In this document: piece after piece, positions 17,865-26,545 of the stretch
How the letters are laid out: each line of letters starts with the position of its first letter
Position numbering within the stretch: the first letter of the stretch is position 1
Source of the DNA: Mameliella sp. MMSF_3455
GTDB lineage: Bacteria > Pseudomonadota > Alphaproteobacteria > Rhodobacterales > Rhodobacteraceae
Assembly: GCF_030733205.1 (NCBI RefSeq)
Contig: NZ_JASHJL010000048.1
Span: forward strand, 1-40,466
Direction of reading: 5' to 3'
DNA length: 40,466 bases
The notes under the pieces: generated by a model
Databases searched by the model: none
Told to the model about the DNA's origin: nothing
What the model saw: the letters and a program-made list of their open reading frames with translations, nothing else
Program-made: the position numbers and the translations under genes

Positions 17865-18707
17865 ATGCGCAAACTTGCCTTACTGTCGGCCTGTGCCCTC
17901 GCCGTGGCGGGATGCGACCCGACAACCTACATCGCCCAGAGCAGCCGCGCCGAGGCGCCCGAGATTTCCTGCCTGACCCGACCGCAGGGGGGCTGCACCT
18001 TCAGCCAGTCGCCGCTGCGTGTCCTTGATGAGCCTGTCGAACTTCCGCGACGCCCGTACAAGTTCTTCCCGACGGCCGATCCTCTGGATTTTGTCGATGC
18101 CCAGGGCAAGTCGTGGAATGCCCCGCCGAGAACCCTGACGGATGGCGCGTCGATCCCCCAGATATTCATCAGCATCGTCGGGGATCCGACCTCGCCCGAG
18201 TACATCAATGCCGCGGCCGTGCATGACGCCTATTGCGGTGTCGGCAACGAACGGGGACCGGTGTTTCACCGTGCGAAATGGCAAGACGTCCACGTCATGT
18301 TCTACGACGGGTTGATCGTTGGCGGCACGCCGGAAATCCGCGCCAAGATCATGTTCGCCGCTGTCTGGCTGGGCGGCCCGCGCTGGGCCGATCCCACGGG
18401 GGCGGTCGTGTCGACGCAGGGCCAGGGGGCGCCGCGAGGGCCGGCCTTCTACAATCCGCTCGACACGGTCCCGGTCTGGGAGAAGCAGGATGCGATGCGC
18501 AAGGCCAAGCGCTACATCGAGCGCAATCGCCCGCCCCTGCCGCGGCTGATCGCCTACCTGCGCCGGCTCGAAAAGGAAATGATACACAACCAGCGGCCTG
18601 ACGCGAGCGATGAATTCCAGTACGACGACGAAGAGAGCTTCTTCTACGAGTTCAATTCGGACGACCCGGAAGTCACCGACCCGGGTCTTGGCGTCAACGG
18701 CACCTGA
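17865..18707 (+). CDS. DUF1353 domain lipoprotein
   Basis: A 280-aa protein with a lipoprotein signal (MRKLALLSACALAVAGC, lipidated Cys17). The middle holds the DUF1353 core with TDGASIP (residues 92-98) and the conserved His-Asp pair (AAAVHDAYCG, 120-121), a pattern found in phage and bacterial proteins of unknown function. The C-terminal third is charged and acidic (YDDEESFFYEFNSDDPE). It is preceded by a divergent promoter region of 140 bases shared with the 59-aa membrane protein. No phage genes are nearby. A hydrolase-like role has been suggested for the HD pair but is unproven. Confidence 0.8.
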   Translation: MRKLALLSACALAVAGCDPTTYIAQSSRAEAPEISCLTRPQGGCTFSQSPLRVLDEPVELPRRPYKFFPTADPLDFVDAQGKSWNAPPRTLTDGASIPQIFISIVGDPTSPEYINAAAVHDAYCGVGNERGPVFHRAKWQDVHVMFYDGLIVGGTPEIRAKIMFAAVWLGGPRWADPTGAVVSTQGQGAPRGPAFYNPLDTVPVWEKQDAMRKAKRYIERNRPPLPRLIAYLRRLEKEMIHNQRPDASDEFQYDDEESFFYEFNSDDPEVTDPGLGVNGT

Positions 18708-18725
18708 GCCGATCCCTTTCCCCGC

Positions 18726-18767
18726 CTGATCCGGATCAAGGTCGCCTTTGCGGCCTTGGTCTATCCT
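18726..18767 (+). promoter_or_regulatory. Candidate FNR/CRP-family box and -10 element
   Basis: CTGATCCGGATCAA (18726-18739) matches the FNR consensus TTGAT-N4-ATCAA at 9 of 10 fixed positions, with a perfect 12-base core palindrome. TATCCT at 18762-18767 would be a -10 element. With a start near 18774 the box is centred at about -41.5, the class II activation position. An 8-bp hairpin with a G-T wobble (18737-18756) overlaps it. Confidence 0.55.
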
Positions 18768-18802
18768 CTCCCCGATGTGCGGCGATCCGGGAGGAGAAAA
18801 AC

Positions 18803-19081
18803 ATGATCACGCTGGACGATATCGAGGACATGACCTGCCTCACGCGCGAAGAGATCGAGGCGGTGGCCGAGCATGATCACCTGCCACAGGTAAGCGCCAC
18901 CTGTCTTGCCGAATACATGATGCACCAGCACCACGGGCCGGCCAGGCTCCAGCAGATGATCTGCGAGGATATCCGCGAGGCACTGCACCGGGGGGACAAG
19001 TCGCACGCCAAGGAGCTTTACGGCGTGCTGCACCATTTCCTGAAAGAGCACCCCGAAGCGGCGCGCGGCGCGTCCGGCTGA
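18803..19081 (+). CDS. 92-aa histidine-rich hypothetical protein, possibly FNR-controlled
   Basis: A small cytoplasmic protein (no signal peptide) with acidic N-terminal helix (MITLDDIEDMTCLTREEIEAV) and many histidines (EHDHLP, YMMHQHHGPARL, LHRGDKSHAKEL, VLHHFLKEHPE). It is probably all-helical. It is conserved among Rhodobacteraceae to my knowledge, without a known function. GGGAGGAG lies just upstream of ATG 18803, a strong ribosome binding site. The FNR-type box 63 bases upstream suggests induction at low oxygen. It is isolated between the DUF1353 lipoprotein gene and a convergent secreted-protein gene (15 bases between stops). Confidence 0.75.
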   Translation: MITLDDIEDMTCLTREEIEAVAEHDHLPQVSATCLAEYMMHQHHGPARLQQMICEDIREALHRGDKSHAKELYGVLHHFLKEHPEAARGASG

Positions 19082-19096
19082 AAGATTGTTCCGGGA

Positions 19097-19420
19097 TCAG
19101 GTGCCCGGACAGATATAGACGATTGTCAGCCCCGGCCCGTCCAGCGACAGCGCATAGCTGGTGCCTGCCTCGCCCCGGAAGGGGCTGGGTTGCGGCTCGC
19201 TGCTGGGGGCGGGGCCGGGCAGGCTCTGTCCACTGCTGGCATGGATCACGACCTGTCCGGGGCCAAGATTGTAGAGCGTCCAAGTATGCGTGGGCGCCAG
19301 CAGTTGGATGCGCTGGTCGGGGCTTTTCAGGTCATGCCCGATACACTCCCCCGGTTCCTGCGCAACCAGCGGGCCGGGCAGGGTGACGGAGAGCAGGGCG
19401 AGTCGAAGGGGCAGTCGCAT
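19097..19420 (-). CDS. Small secreted hypothetical protein
   Basis: A 107-aa protein with a typical signal peptide (LPLRLALLSVTLPGPLVA, cut after LVAQ or nearby). The mature part of about 85 residues contains two cysteines (GECIGHD and VYICPGT) likely forming a disulfide, and a proline/serine-rich middle. No known domain is recognised. The gene converges on the 92-aa gene. Upstream lies a 291-base stretch (19421-19711) before the lepA stop, in which I see no convincing gene or RNA. Confidence 0.62.
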   Translation of the reverse strand: MRLPLRLALLSVTLPGPLVAQEPGECIGHDLKSPDQRIQLLAPTHTWTLYNLGPGQVVIHASSGQSLPGPAPSSEPQPSPFRGEAGTSYALSLDGPGLTIVYICPGT

Positions 19421-19711
19421 GAGGCCGGGACATTAGGGGGTCGCGCGCCCGGGGCAAAGGGGGATTCGAAGAGAGGCGGCGTGTTACAGGGCCCTGGGAG
19501 GCGGCGGCGCCGCGACCGGGCAGGATGGAGTTTTGCCACCCCGACCTCCCCGCCCCGTGTGCGGCAGGGGATGGATCGGAGACCCTGCGCAGCGTAGAGA
19601 ATGGCAAGCGACATCCTACGGTAACGCAATGTGCTTGCGTGATGGAAGTCCGTCGAAATTCCGGGGTCGGGTACAGAGTGATCCATTCAGCCGTTCAAGG
19701 CCCGGGATGGA

Positions 19712-21517
19712 CTATTCGTCCATCTTGAGCGCCGAAATGAACGCCTCTTGCGGGATCTCCACCTTCCCGAACTGGCGCATCTTCTTCTTGCCGGCCTTCT
19801 GCTTTTCCAAAAGCTTCTTCTTCCGCGTGGCGTCGCCGCCGTAGCATTTCGCCGTCACGTCCTTGCGCAGGGCGCTCAACGTTTCGCGCGCGATGACCTT
19901 GCCGCCGATGGCCGCCTGAATCGGGATCTTGAACATCTGGCGCGGGATCAGGTCCTTGAGCTTGGCGCACATGGCACGCCCGCGCATCTCGGCCCGGTCG
20001 CGGTGCACCATCATCGAGAGCGCGTCCACCGGCTCGTCGTTCACGAGGATCTGCATCTTGACGAGGTTGTCTTCGCGGTAATCGGTGATCTCGTAGTCGA
20101 AGCTGGCATAGCCCTTGGTCACCGATTTCAGCCGGTCGTAGAAATCAAAGACCACCTCGTTCAGCGGCAGGTCGTAGACCGCCATCGCCCGGCCGCCGAC
20201 ATAGGTCAGGTCTTGCTGAAGCCCGCGCCGATCCTGGCAGAGTTTCAGCACGTCGCCCAGGAACTCGTCCGGCACCATGATGGTGGCCTTGATGCGCGGT
20301 TCCTCGATGTGGTCGACCTTGGACGGGTCAGGCATGTCGGCCGGATTGTGCAGGTCGGTGCGCGTGCCATCCTTCATGTAGACATGGTAGACAACGGAAG
20401 GGGCCGTTGTGATCAGCTCGATGTCATATTCGCGCTCGATCCGGTCGCGGATGACCTCAAGGTGCAACAGGCCGAGGAAACCGCAGCGGAAGCCGAATCC
20501 GAGCGCCGCCGAGGTTTCCATCTCGTAGGAGAAGCTGGCGTCGTTCAGGGCCAGTTTCTCGATCGCGTCCCGCAGGTCCTCGAACTCCGAACTGTCGACC
20601 GGGAAGAGACCGCAGAAGACCACAGGGATCGAGGGTTTGAACCCGGGTAGCGGCTCGGCGCAGGGTTTCTTGTCATGGGTGATCGTGTCACCGACCTTGG
20701 TGTCGCGGACCTGCTTGATCGAGCCGGTGAAAAAGCCGATCTCGCCGGGGCCCAGTTCCTTGACGTCCTGCATGGCGGGGCGGAAGACGCCCAGCTTGTC
20801 GACGCCGTATTTCGCCCCAGTCTGCATCATGCGGATGTTGTCGCCCTTTTTCAGGGTGCCATCCATGATGCGGATCAGGACAACCACGCCAAGGTAGGGG
20901 TCGTACCAGCTGTCGACCAGCATCGCCTTGAGCGGCGCGTCCGGGTCGCCGCCATGCGGAGGCGGCAGGCGGTTGACGATCGCCTCGAGCACGTCGGGGA
21001 TACCGATACCGGTCTTTGCCGAAATCAGGCATGCATCGCTTGCGTCGATGCCGATGACGTCCTCGATCTGTTCGGCCACGCGCTCGGGCTCGGCGGCGGG
21101 CAGATCGACCTTGTTCAGGACCGGGATGATTTCGTGGTCGGCGTCGATGGCGGTATAGACATTGGCCAGAGTCTGCGCCTCGACCCCTTGCGAAGCATCG
21201 ACCACCAGCAACGAGCCTTCGACCGCGCGCATGGAGCGGGAGACCTCGTAGGCAAAGTCGACGTGCCCGGGGGTGTCGATGAGGTTGAGGACATAGGTGT
21301 TCCCGTCCTGCGCCGGGTAATCGATGCGGACGGTGTTGGCCTTGATGGTGATGCCGCGCTCTCGCTCGATGTCCATTGCGTCGAGAAGCTGGGCCTTCAT
21401 GTCGCGCTCGGCGACGGTTCCGGTCAGCTGGATCAGCCGGTCGGCCAGGGTGGATTTCCCGTGGTCGATGTGGGCGACGATGGAGAAGTTGCGGATGCGG
21501 GACAGGGGTGTGCTCAT
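19712..21517 (-). CDS. lepA: Elongation factor 4 (LepA)
   Basis: A 601-aa translational GTPase that acts on stalled or mis-translocated ribosomes. G motifs: AHIDHGKST (G1), a threonine-containing switch I, DTPGHVDF (G3), NKVD (G4) and SAKTG (G5). The EF-G-like domains follow, and the LepA-specific C-terminal domain ends with [18 protein letters not shown], a signature of the family. ATG 21517 was chosen because homology begins with [21 protein letters not shown]. It follows the 206-aa lipoprotein gene on the same strand with a 162-base gap. Confidence 0.97.
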   Translation of the reverse strand: MSTPLSRIRNFSIVAHIDHGKSTLADRLIQLTGTVAERDMKAQLLDAMDIERERGITIKANTVRIDYPAQDGNTYVLNLIDTPGHVDFAYEVSRSMRAVEGSLLVVDASQGVEAQTLANVYTAIDADHEIIPVLNKVDLPAAEPERVAEQIEDVIGIDASDACLISAKTGIGIPDVLEAIVNRLPPPHGGDPDAPLKAMLVDSWYDPYLGVVVLIRIMDGTLKKGDNIRMMQTGAKYGVDKLGVFRPAMQDVKELGPGEIGFFTGSIKQVRDTKVGDTITHDKKPCAEPLPGFKPSIPVVFCGLFPVDSSEFEDLRDAIEKLALNDASFSYEMETSAALGFGFRCGFLGLLHLEVIRDRIEREYDIELITTAPSVVYHVYMKDGTRTDLHNPADMPDPSKVDHIEEPRIKATIMVPDEFLGDVLKLCQDRRGLQQDLTYVGGRAMAVYDLPLNEVVFDFYDRLKSVTKGYASFDYEITDYREDNLVKMQILVNDEPVDALSMMVHRDRAEMRGRAMCAKLKDLIPRQMFKIPIQAAIGGKVIARETLSALRKDVTAKCYGGDATRKKKLLEKQKAGKKKMRQFGKVEIPQEAFISALKMDE

Positions 21518-21679
21518 GACGTGCGATATGCTGTGGAACAAGGGTTTGGTCAAGTGGAGATGGGCGGGGCGTCCCGGGCATGGTCGTGCTGATGCGGCGC
21601 GCAACAGCGATTGCGCGCCGGTGCTTGGCCATCGCCGTATCTTGCCGGGAAGCGGAGGCCGAAGCAGCGGGCAGGCCCT

Positions 21680-22300
21680 TCAGAAGTCCCGTCGCAGCGG
21701 TTCGTTCGCCGCCCAGTCCTTGCGATCCATGATGTAGGGTGTTTCGCCGAAGTCCACGGCCCAGGTCTCGACGATGAATTCCTGTCCCGTGTCCTTCTGA
21801 AAGATCGAGGCAACCGTGTGGGTCCAGAATTCGCGCGTCATGAAGCCGATCGTGACGCGTTGGCCGGGACGGTGAAAGCGAAGGTCGCCGGCGTCGTCCA
21901 GCATCTTGAGGTAGACGGCGGTATTCACCATTTCGTCGACGCAATCCTGCGCCTTGACGCCCATCTGCAAGGTCGATCCGGCCCTGTCGCGGTCATATCC
22001 AGTCTTGCGTCCCACCACGACCTCTAGCCGGCGCAGGGTCTCGGCCAGGGCGCGGCGCTCGGCGCCAGCGTTGCGCGGGTGGCTGCGCAGAGGCGCTCTG
22101 GCGCTGGACCATTCGGCGGGGCTGAGTGAAACGGCGACGCGTTTGCGGCAGTTGTAACTGCCGCAAACCTGGAAAGCGCCAGGCTTGGGATCGGTCACGC
22201 CAAAGTTTTGCCGTGCACGGTCGAGTCCGCCACTATCGACATCGCAGCCGGCCAGTCCGATTGTGCCCAGGAAGCAGGCCAGCAGAGCCTTTTGACGCAT
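21680..22300 (-). CDS. Hypothetical lipoprotein
   Basis: A 206-aa protein with a lipoprotein signal (MRQKALLACFLGTIGLAGC, lipidated Cys19). The mature domain includes CGSYNCRKRVAVSLS, a paired-cysteine stretch, then a basic linker and a conserved-looking core with TLQMGVKAQDCVDEMVNTAVYL and FHRPGQRVTIGFMTREFWTHTVA. A later cysteine could pair with those near the N-terminus. I do not recognise a named family; it resembles conserved Rhodobacteraceae proteins of unknown function. The long upstream extension of the frame is not used since the lipobox marks the start. It is divergent from a 63-aa secreted-protein gene. Confidence 0.72.
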   Translation of the reverse strand: MRQKALLACFLGTIGLAGCDVDSGGLDRARQNFGVTDPKPGAFQVCGSYNCRKRVAVSLSPAEWSSARAPLRSHPRNAGAERRALAETLRRLEVVVGRKTGYDRDRAGSTLQMGVKAQDCVDEMVNTAVYLKMLDDAGDLRFHRPGQRVTIGFMTREFWTHTVASIFQKDTGQEFIVETWAVDFGETPYIMDRKDWAANEPLRRDF

Positions 22301-22496
22301 TTCCGAAGGTCCTTCTTTGACGGGATTTCCTTGGCAAATGGACGTCCCCGGGGCAACGCTGTGCGGTTCACGCGGCGCCGGGATGGTGGGAAACGGCAAC
22401 AGGTTGAATGGGGGCATGGGCGTCTCTGGGGGATTTCCGGACCGTGCCGCCGAATTTTGCGCCCATATGGTCCTCACAGTTGATTGGAGAAGTTTG

Positions 22497-22688
22497 ATGA
22501 CCCGTACCGTTGCCATCGCCATTCTTGTTCTTGCGGGTCTGTCCGCCGTTGCCGTCGAAGCGGAGCCCCAAGAACGTAAGACCACGGATCGAAGCGCCCG
22601 GATCGACGGGTTTGCCGGGGCTTCGGGGACGGGAAAGACCCTTGCGGGCGGCTTTGCCAGCGACGGCGGTCTTGGCGGGACGCGTTGA
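22497..22688 (+). CDS. Small secreted glycine-rich peptide (63 aa)
   Basis: A short gene with a signal peptide (MTRTVAIAILVLAGLSAVAVEA) and about 40 mature residues rich in Gly, Ser, Ala and Thr (GFAGASGTGKTLAGGFASDGGLGG). TTGGAGA lies 6 bases before ATG 22497. The frame fits a genuine small exported protein rather than a shadow of a neighbour, because nothing else occupies this stretch. It is divergent from the 206-aa lipoprotein gene and 62 bases before the TPR-sulfotransferase gene. Function unknown. Confidence 0.5.
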   Translation: MTRTVAIAILVLAGLSAVAVEAEPQERKTTDRSARIDGFAGASGTGKTLAGGFASDGGLGGTR

Positions 22689-22750
22689 TCCGGGAAACCC
22701 GCTGTTTACCCCGACATGCCTAGGGTGCCCCGGGCAAGAAGGGGCAGGCG

Positions 22751-24418
22751 ATGGCAAAGGTCGAGGCGGTTCTGGCACGGGCCAGGTCACATGAACGCAA
22801 GGGCGACATGGCACAGGCACGTGCGCTTTGCCGTGACGTGCTGGCGCGCTATCCCGGCAACTCGCGGGCGCGGGCCCTGATTGCCCGCCTGCCAGAGCTC
22901 GCGCCGTCGCAGCAGTTGCTGGAAAAACTCGTCGAGGCGCACAAGGCCGGGGAGACGCTACTTGTGGCCGAACAGGCGGCGCGCCTGCTGCCGATCTATC
23001 CCGAAAGCTATGTTCTGTGGCAGATCCACGGGGGTGTCCTGCTGGAATTGGGGGCCTACGCCCAGGCGGAAACCTCCTTGGCTCGGGCGGCAGAGCTGCG
23101 CCCGGACCTGGCGGAGGCGCGTGTGAACCATTCGGTGGCCCTGCGTGCGGTTGGCCGCATGGATGCAGCCGAGGCAGAGGCGCGCGCCGCGCTGAGGTTC
23201 ACGCCGGGGCATACGGGTGCCATGATGGAACTCGCTGCGGTGCTGGCGGACAGGGGCGATCTGCCCGAGGCCGCCAGCCTGTGCCGTGAGGTGATCTCGC
23301 GGGTGCCGGACGTGGCTGTGGCGCACAATATCCTTGGCGTATCTGCCTACGAGGAGGGCCGTTTCGAAGAGGCGCAGGCCTGCTACTTGAAAGCGATCGA
23401 GGTTGCGCCGGGCTTTGCCGAGGCGCATCGGAACCTTGCCGGATTGAAGACCTGGCAAGGAGAAGATGCGCAACTGGCGCAGATGCTGGCGCTGCACGAT
23501 GATCCGGCGCAATCGCCCATGGACCGGGCGCGCATCTGCTTCGGGGTGTTTCACGCCTTTGACAAACTGGGACAACCGGATCGGGCCTGGCCTTACCTGG
23601 AGCAGGGGAATGCACTGCGCAAGGCGCTGATGGGCTACGATATTTCGCAGGATCGGGGCCTGTTCGAACGGTTGCGCGCGCTGGAAGCTACTCCTTTGGA
23701 AGAGGTCGCGCCGGCGCCGGTGGTGCCCATCTTCATCCTCGGGATGCCCCGATCCGGGACGACCCTCACGGAACAGATCATCTCGTCCCATGCCGAGGTC
23801 GCAGGTGCCGGGGAGCTCTCGCTCTTTGCGGATCTGGCACGGGATTTCCTGTCCGGGGCGCCCGTGACCCAGGCGGCCCTGCAGGACTTGCGCGCGGGCT
23901 ACCTGCAGGGGTTGGCGGCTCTGGGTGGCGGTGCGCGGTGCGTGACCGACAAGATGCCGCACAACTTCTGCTTTCTGCCGCTGATCTGCGCTGCCGTGCC
24001 GGAGGCGCGGATCGTGCACGTGGTGCGGGACGCTGCTTCGGTCTGTTGGTCCAACCTTCGGCAGTATTTCACCGCGCAGTCGCTGGGCTATTGCTATGAC
24101 CTCGATGACGTCGTGGCCTATCACGGGTTGTACCGCGACTGGACGGACCGGTGCGAAGCAGCATGGCCCGGCAGGGTTCGGCGGTTGGACCATGCCGCGC
24201 TGACCGCCAACCCCGGGGCCGAGATCCGGGCGTTGATCGCCGACCTGGGGTTGGAGTGGGACGCCGCCTGCCTTGCGCCGCAGGATAATCGACGCCGGGT
24301 GCACACGGCGTCGGCGGGGCAGGTGCGACAGTCGGTCTACAAGGTGCCAACCGATGCCTGGGCGCCCTATGCGCCCTGGGTCGGCAAAGCCTTTTCCCGG
24401 CTGCGCGTTGATTCTTGA
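22751..24418 (+). CDS. TPR-repeat sulfotransferase family protein
   Basis: A 555-aa fusion. Residues about 1-300 are tetratricopeptide repeats (ALRPDLAEARVNHSVALRAVGRMDAAEAEAR-type units), and about 325-555 is a PAPS-dependent sulfotransferase domain. The 5'-phosphosulfate loop is PRSGTTL (333-339), and the 3'-phosphate motif is RIVHVVRDAASVCWSNLRQYF. Bacterial proteins of this layout are related to tyrosylprotein sulfotransferases and may sulfate proteins or cell-surface molecules; the acceptor is unknown. No signal peptide is seen, so it is probably cytoplasmic. The ATG at 22751 follows GGGGC. Whether the 63-aa secreted peptide upstream (62-base gap) is functionally linked is open. Confidence 0.88.
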   Translation: MAKVEAVLARARSHERKGDMAQARALCRDVLARYPGNSRARALIARLPELAPSQQLLEKLVEAHKAGETLLVAEQAARLLPIYPESYVLWQIHGGVLLELGAYAQAETSLARAAELRPDLAEARVNHSVALRAVGRMDAAEAEARAALRFTPGHTGAMMELAAVLADRGDLPEAASLCREVISRVPDVAVAHNILGVSAYEEGRFEEAQACYLKAIEVAPGFAEAHRNLAGLKTWQGEDAQLAQMLALHDDPAQSPMDRARICFGVFHAFDKLGQPDRAWPYLEQGNALRKALMGYDISQDRGLFERLRALEATPLEEVAPAPVVPIFILGMPRSGTTLTEQIISSHAEVAGAGELSLFADLARDFLSGAPVTQAALQDLRAGYLQGLAALGGGARCVTDKMPHNFCFLPLICAAVPEARIVHVVRDAASVCWSNLRQYFTAQSLGYCYDLDDVVAYHGLYRDWTDRCEAAWPGRVRRLDHAALTANPGAEIRALIADLGLEWDAACLAPQDNRRRVHTASAGQVRQSVYKVPTDAWAPYAPWVGKAFSRLRVDS

Positions 24419-24506
24419 AGCTTTTCCCTGTTTGGCGCATGATGCGCCCGAGGGCAGTGCCGGGGTAGACGAAAAATTCGCGTCCGGGCAACGAGAGACA
24501 GGTGAG

Positions 24507-24860
24507 ATGAAGCAAGCAGTTATTCTGGCTGCCTGCCTTGGGCTGGCAGCCTGTGGTGGCGGAACAGCATCCAAACGCAGCTATGGGGCCGCGCCGCAAG
24601 TGCGCATCAGTTCGGGGCCGATCGCCAACGCCTGCGTGGCGGCGGGTCGGCAGGGGGCGACGCGACGCCTGTGCGGGTGCGTACAGGGGGTCGCCGATCA
24701 GGACCTTTCGGTGTCGGATCAGAGGTTGGCGGTCTCTTTCTTTTCCGATCCGCATCGGGCGCAGGAAATCCGGCAATCGGACAACCCGCGGCACGAGGTG
24801 TTCTGGAAGAAATACAAGGCCTTTGCCGCCCGCGCCGAACAGGTTTGCCGCGGGCAGTAG
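24507..24860 (+). CDS. Small lipoprotein (often labelled arginine transporter)
   Basis: A 117-aa protein with a lipoprotein signal (MKQAVILAACLGLAACG, lipidated Cys at the LAAC box). The mature core RISSGPIANACVAAGRQGATRRLCGCVQGVAD with several cysteines and the end EVFWKKYKAFAARAEQVC are typical of a short family in Rhodobacterales that databases sometimes call arginine transporter. No transport domain is visible, so that name is not supported. The ATG at 24507 is preceded by AGGTGAG. It lies 88 bases after the sulfotransferase gene; a perfect 15-base palindrome sits in that gap. Confidence 0.72.
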   Translation: MKQAVILAACLGLAACGGGTASKRSYGAAPQVRISSGPIANACVAAGRQGATRRLCGCVQGVADQDLSVSDQRLAVSFFSDPHRAQEIRQSDNPRHEVFWKKYKAFAARAEQVCRGQ

Positions 24861-24869
24861 GCCGGACCG

Positions 24870-25535
24870 TCACCCGGACCGGGCGTGTGCGAGGATTAGC
24901 GCAACCAGGCAATCAAGGCTGTCCGTCCAGGCCACGTCCCCTGGCAGCAAGGGGGCGGCCAGCGAAAGCTCGGTGCAGGCGATCAGGATGTGATCGGTGC
25001 GCTCTTGCAGGCGCCGGGCCTCTTCGGTCAACGCCGGCAGGATCTCTTCGGGTGGCGCACCGGCCTTGATCGCGCGGATCATCCCCAGCAGCGGCGCGTC
25101 GTCCGGCGGCGCGGTGAAGGGCATGTCGAGGTAGGTATCGAAGATCCCGGTCAACCGTGTCGCCGGCGAGGCCAGGATGCCGACGCGCCCCTTGCCCTCC
25201 AGCGTCTGCGCGGTGGCGGCCAGCATGTCGAGAAACGGCAGATCGGTGGCCGCGCGGATACCTGCGGCATAATGATGCGCGGTGTTGCAAGGCATGGCCA
25301 GCGCGGTCGCCCCCGCAGCGGCCAGGTCGCGGGCCATCTCTTGCAGGACGGGCAGGGGCGAGGGACCTGTGCCATCGATCAGGGCGGCGATGCGCGAGGG
25401 GACGCCCGGGTTCTGATGCACGATCACCGGGACATGATCCGCGTCGTCCTGCGCCGGCACCGCATCGAGCAGTTTCTGCATCAGCAGGATGGTGGCCTGT
25501 GGCCCCATCCCGCCGAGAATGCCGACGGGCTTCAT
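24870..25535 (-). CDS. Aspartate/glutamate racemase family protein
   Basis: A 221-aa PLP-independent amino acid racemase of the Asp/Glu/hydantoin racemase superfamily. Both catalytic cysteines are present: Cys83 (MPCNTAH) and Cys187 (IACTELS). The N-terminus [15 protein letters not shown] is typical. The substrate may be aspartate, glutamate or a related acidic amino acid. Because the gene overlaps the cysteate sulfo-lyase gene by 4 bases, racemisation of cysteate is a plausible but unproven role. It is the last gene of the hpsN-cuyA-racemase operon. Confidence 0.85.
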   Translation of the reverse strand: MKPVGILGGMGPQATILLMQKLLDAVPAQDDADHVPVIVHQNPGVPSRIAALIDGTGPSPLPVLQEMARDLAAAGATALAMPCNTAHHYAAGIRAATDLPFLDMLAATAQTLEGKGRVGILASPATRLTGIFDTYLDMPFTAPPDDAPLLGMIRAIKAGAPPEEILPALTEEARRLQERTDHILIACTELSLAAPLLPGDVAWTDSLDCLVALILAHARSG

Positions 25536-26542
25536 GCGCGGGATTTCACGTCGAATGCATGGGTGTAGCCGGTCAGCCCGATGGCGCCGCCGGTGTGCAG
25601 GAAGACGACGCGCTCATTGCTCTTGAAATGGCCGTTGCGGATCAGGTCGATCAGTCCCGCAGCCCCCTTGGCCGAATAGACCGGGTCCAGCAGGATCGCC
25701 TCGTGCCGGGCAAAGAGGTCGATCGCCTCCAGCGTGCTTTCGGCGGGAATGCCGTAGCCGTCGCCGACGTAGTCCGTGTTGGCAACCACCGCCTCGCGCG
25801 CGACCACCCCCGGACAGCCCAGCTTGTCGGCGGTCTTCAGGGCAAGGTTGTACACGTTTTCCTCTTGTTTCGCTTTGGGCGCACGCACCCCGATCCCCAG
25901 CAGCGGGATACCGGCGTTCATTGCGCACAGCCCGGTGATCAGTCCGGCCTGTGTCCCGGCAGAGCCGGTGGCGTGGACGATGTGATCGACGCGCAGACCT
26001 GTCTCGGCGAACTGGTTCAGCATTTCCAGCGCGCAGTTGACGTAGCCGAGCGCGCCTGTCGCGTTCGATCCGCCGCCGGGAATCGTGTAGGCACGCTTGC
26101 CATGCTCACGCATGGTTTCGGCCACGGCCTCCATTTCGGCGTTCATGTCCAGGTCAGGCCCACGATGTTCGATCGAGGCGCCGTGGAGCACGTCCAGCAG
26201 GACGTTGCCGTTGTAGCGATAGTTCTCGTGATTGTAGCCTGTGCGGTCTTCGAGCAGGATATGACATTCCATGCCCAGTTTCGCCGCCGCCGCCGCCGTC
26301 TGGCGGGCATGGTTGGACTGGGTTGCGCCCTGGGTGAGGACGACGTCGGCGCGTTGCTCCAGCGCCTCGGCCATGAGGAATTCCAGTTTGCGGGTCTTGT
26401 TGCCGCCGGTCGACAGGCCGGTGCAATCGTCGCGCTTGATCCAGATTTCCGGGCCGCCAAGGAATTCGGTCAGACGAGGCAGCGGTTCCAGCGGCGTGGG
26501 CAGATGGGCAAGGCGGACACGGGGGAATTTGGCGAGGTTCAT
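25532..26542 (-). CDS. cuyA: L-cysteate sulfo-lyase / D-cysteine desulfhydrase family
   Basis: A 336-aa PLP enzyme of the ACC-deaminase/D-cysteine desulfhydrase fold. CuyA converts cysteate to pyruvate, ammonia and sulfite. The PLP-binding lysine is Lys49 in [17 protein letters not shown], a stretch that as I recall it matches CuyA rather than the DcyD-type desulfhydrases. [13 protein letters not shown] is the phosphate-binding loop. D-cysteine could also be a substrate in related enzymes. It is the middle gene of an operon: the hpsN-like gene ends 3 bases upstream and the racemase overlaps by 4 bases. The HpsN neighbour strengthens the sulfonate assignment. Confidence 0.83.
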   Translation of the reverse strand: MNLAKFPRVRLAHLPTPLEPLPRLTEFLGGPEIWIKRDDCTGLSTGGNKTRKLEFLMAEALEQRADVVLTQGATQSNHARQTAAAAAKLGMECHILLEDRTGYNHENYRYNGNVLLDVLHGASIEHRGPDLDMNAEMEAVAETMREHGKRAYTIPGGGSNATGALGYVNCALEMLNQFAETGLRVDHIVHATGSAGTQAGLITGLCAMNAGIPLLGIGVRAPKAKQEENVYNLALKTADKLGCPGVVAREAVVANTDYVGDGYGIPAESTLEAIDLFARHEAILLDPVYSAKGAAGLIDLIRNGHFKSNERVVFLHTGGAIGLTGYTHAFDVKSRA

Positions 26543-26545
26543 CTT

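Noticed and set aside
19421-19711. 291-base gap with short frames and a TTCGAATCC-like string on the minus strand
   Set aside because: The string suggests a tRNA T-loop but its flanks do not pair, and no acceptor or anticodon arm can be drawn. The short frames have no ribosome binding site of note.
22958-24574. Minus-strand frame of 538 codons opposite the TPR-sulfotransferase
   Set aside because: The plus strand has TPR units and the PAPS loop. No motif is present in the antisense frame.
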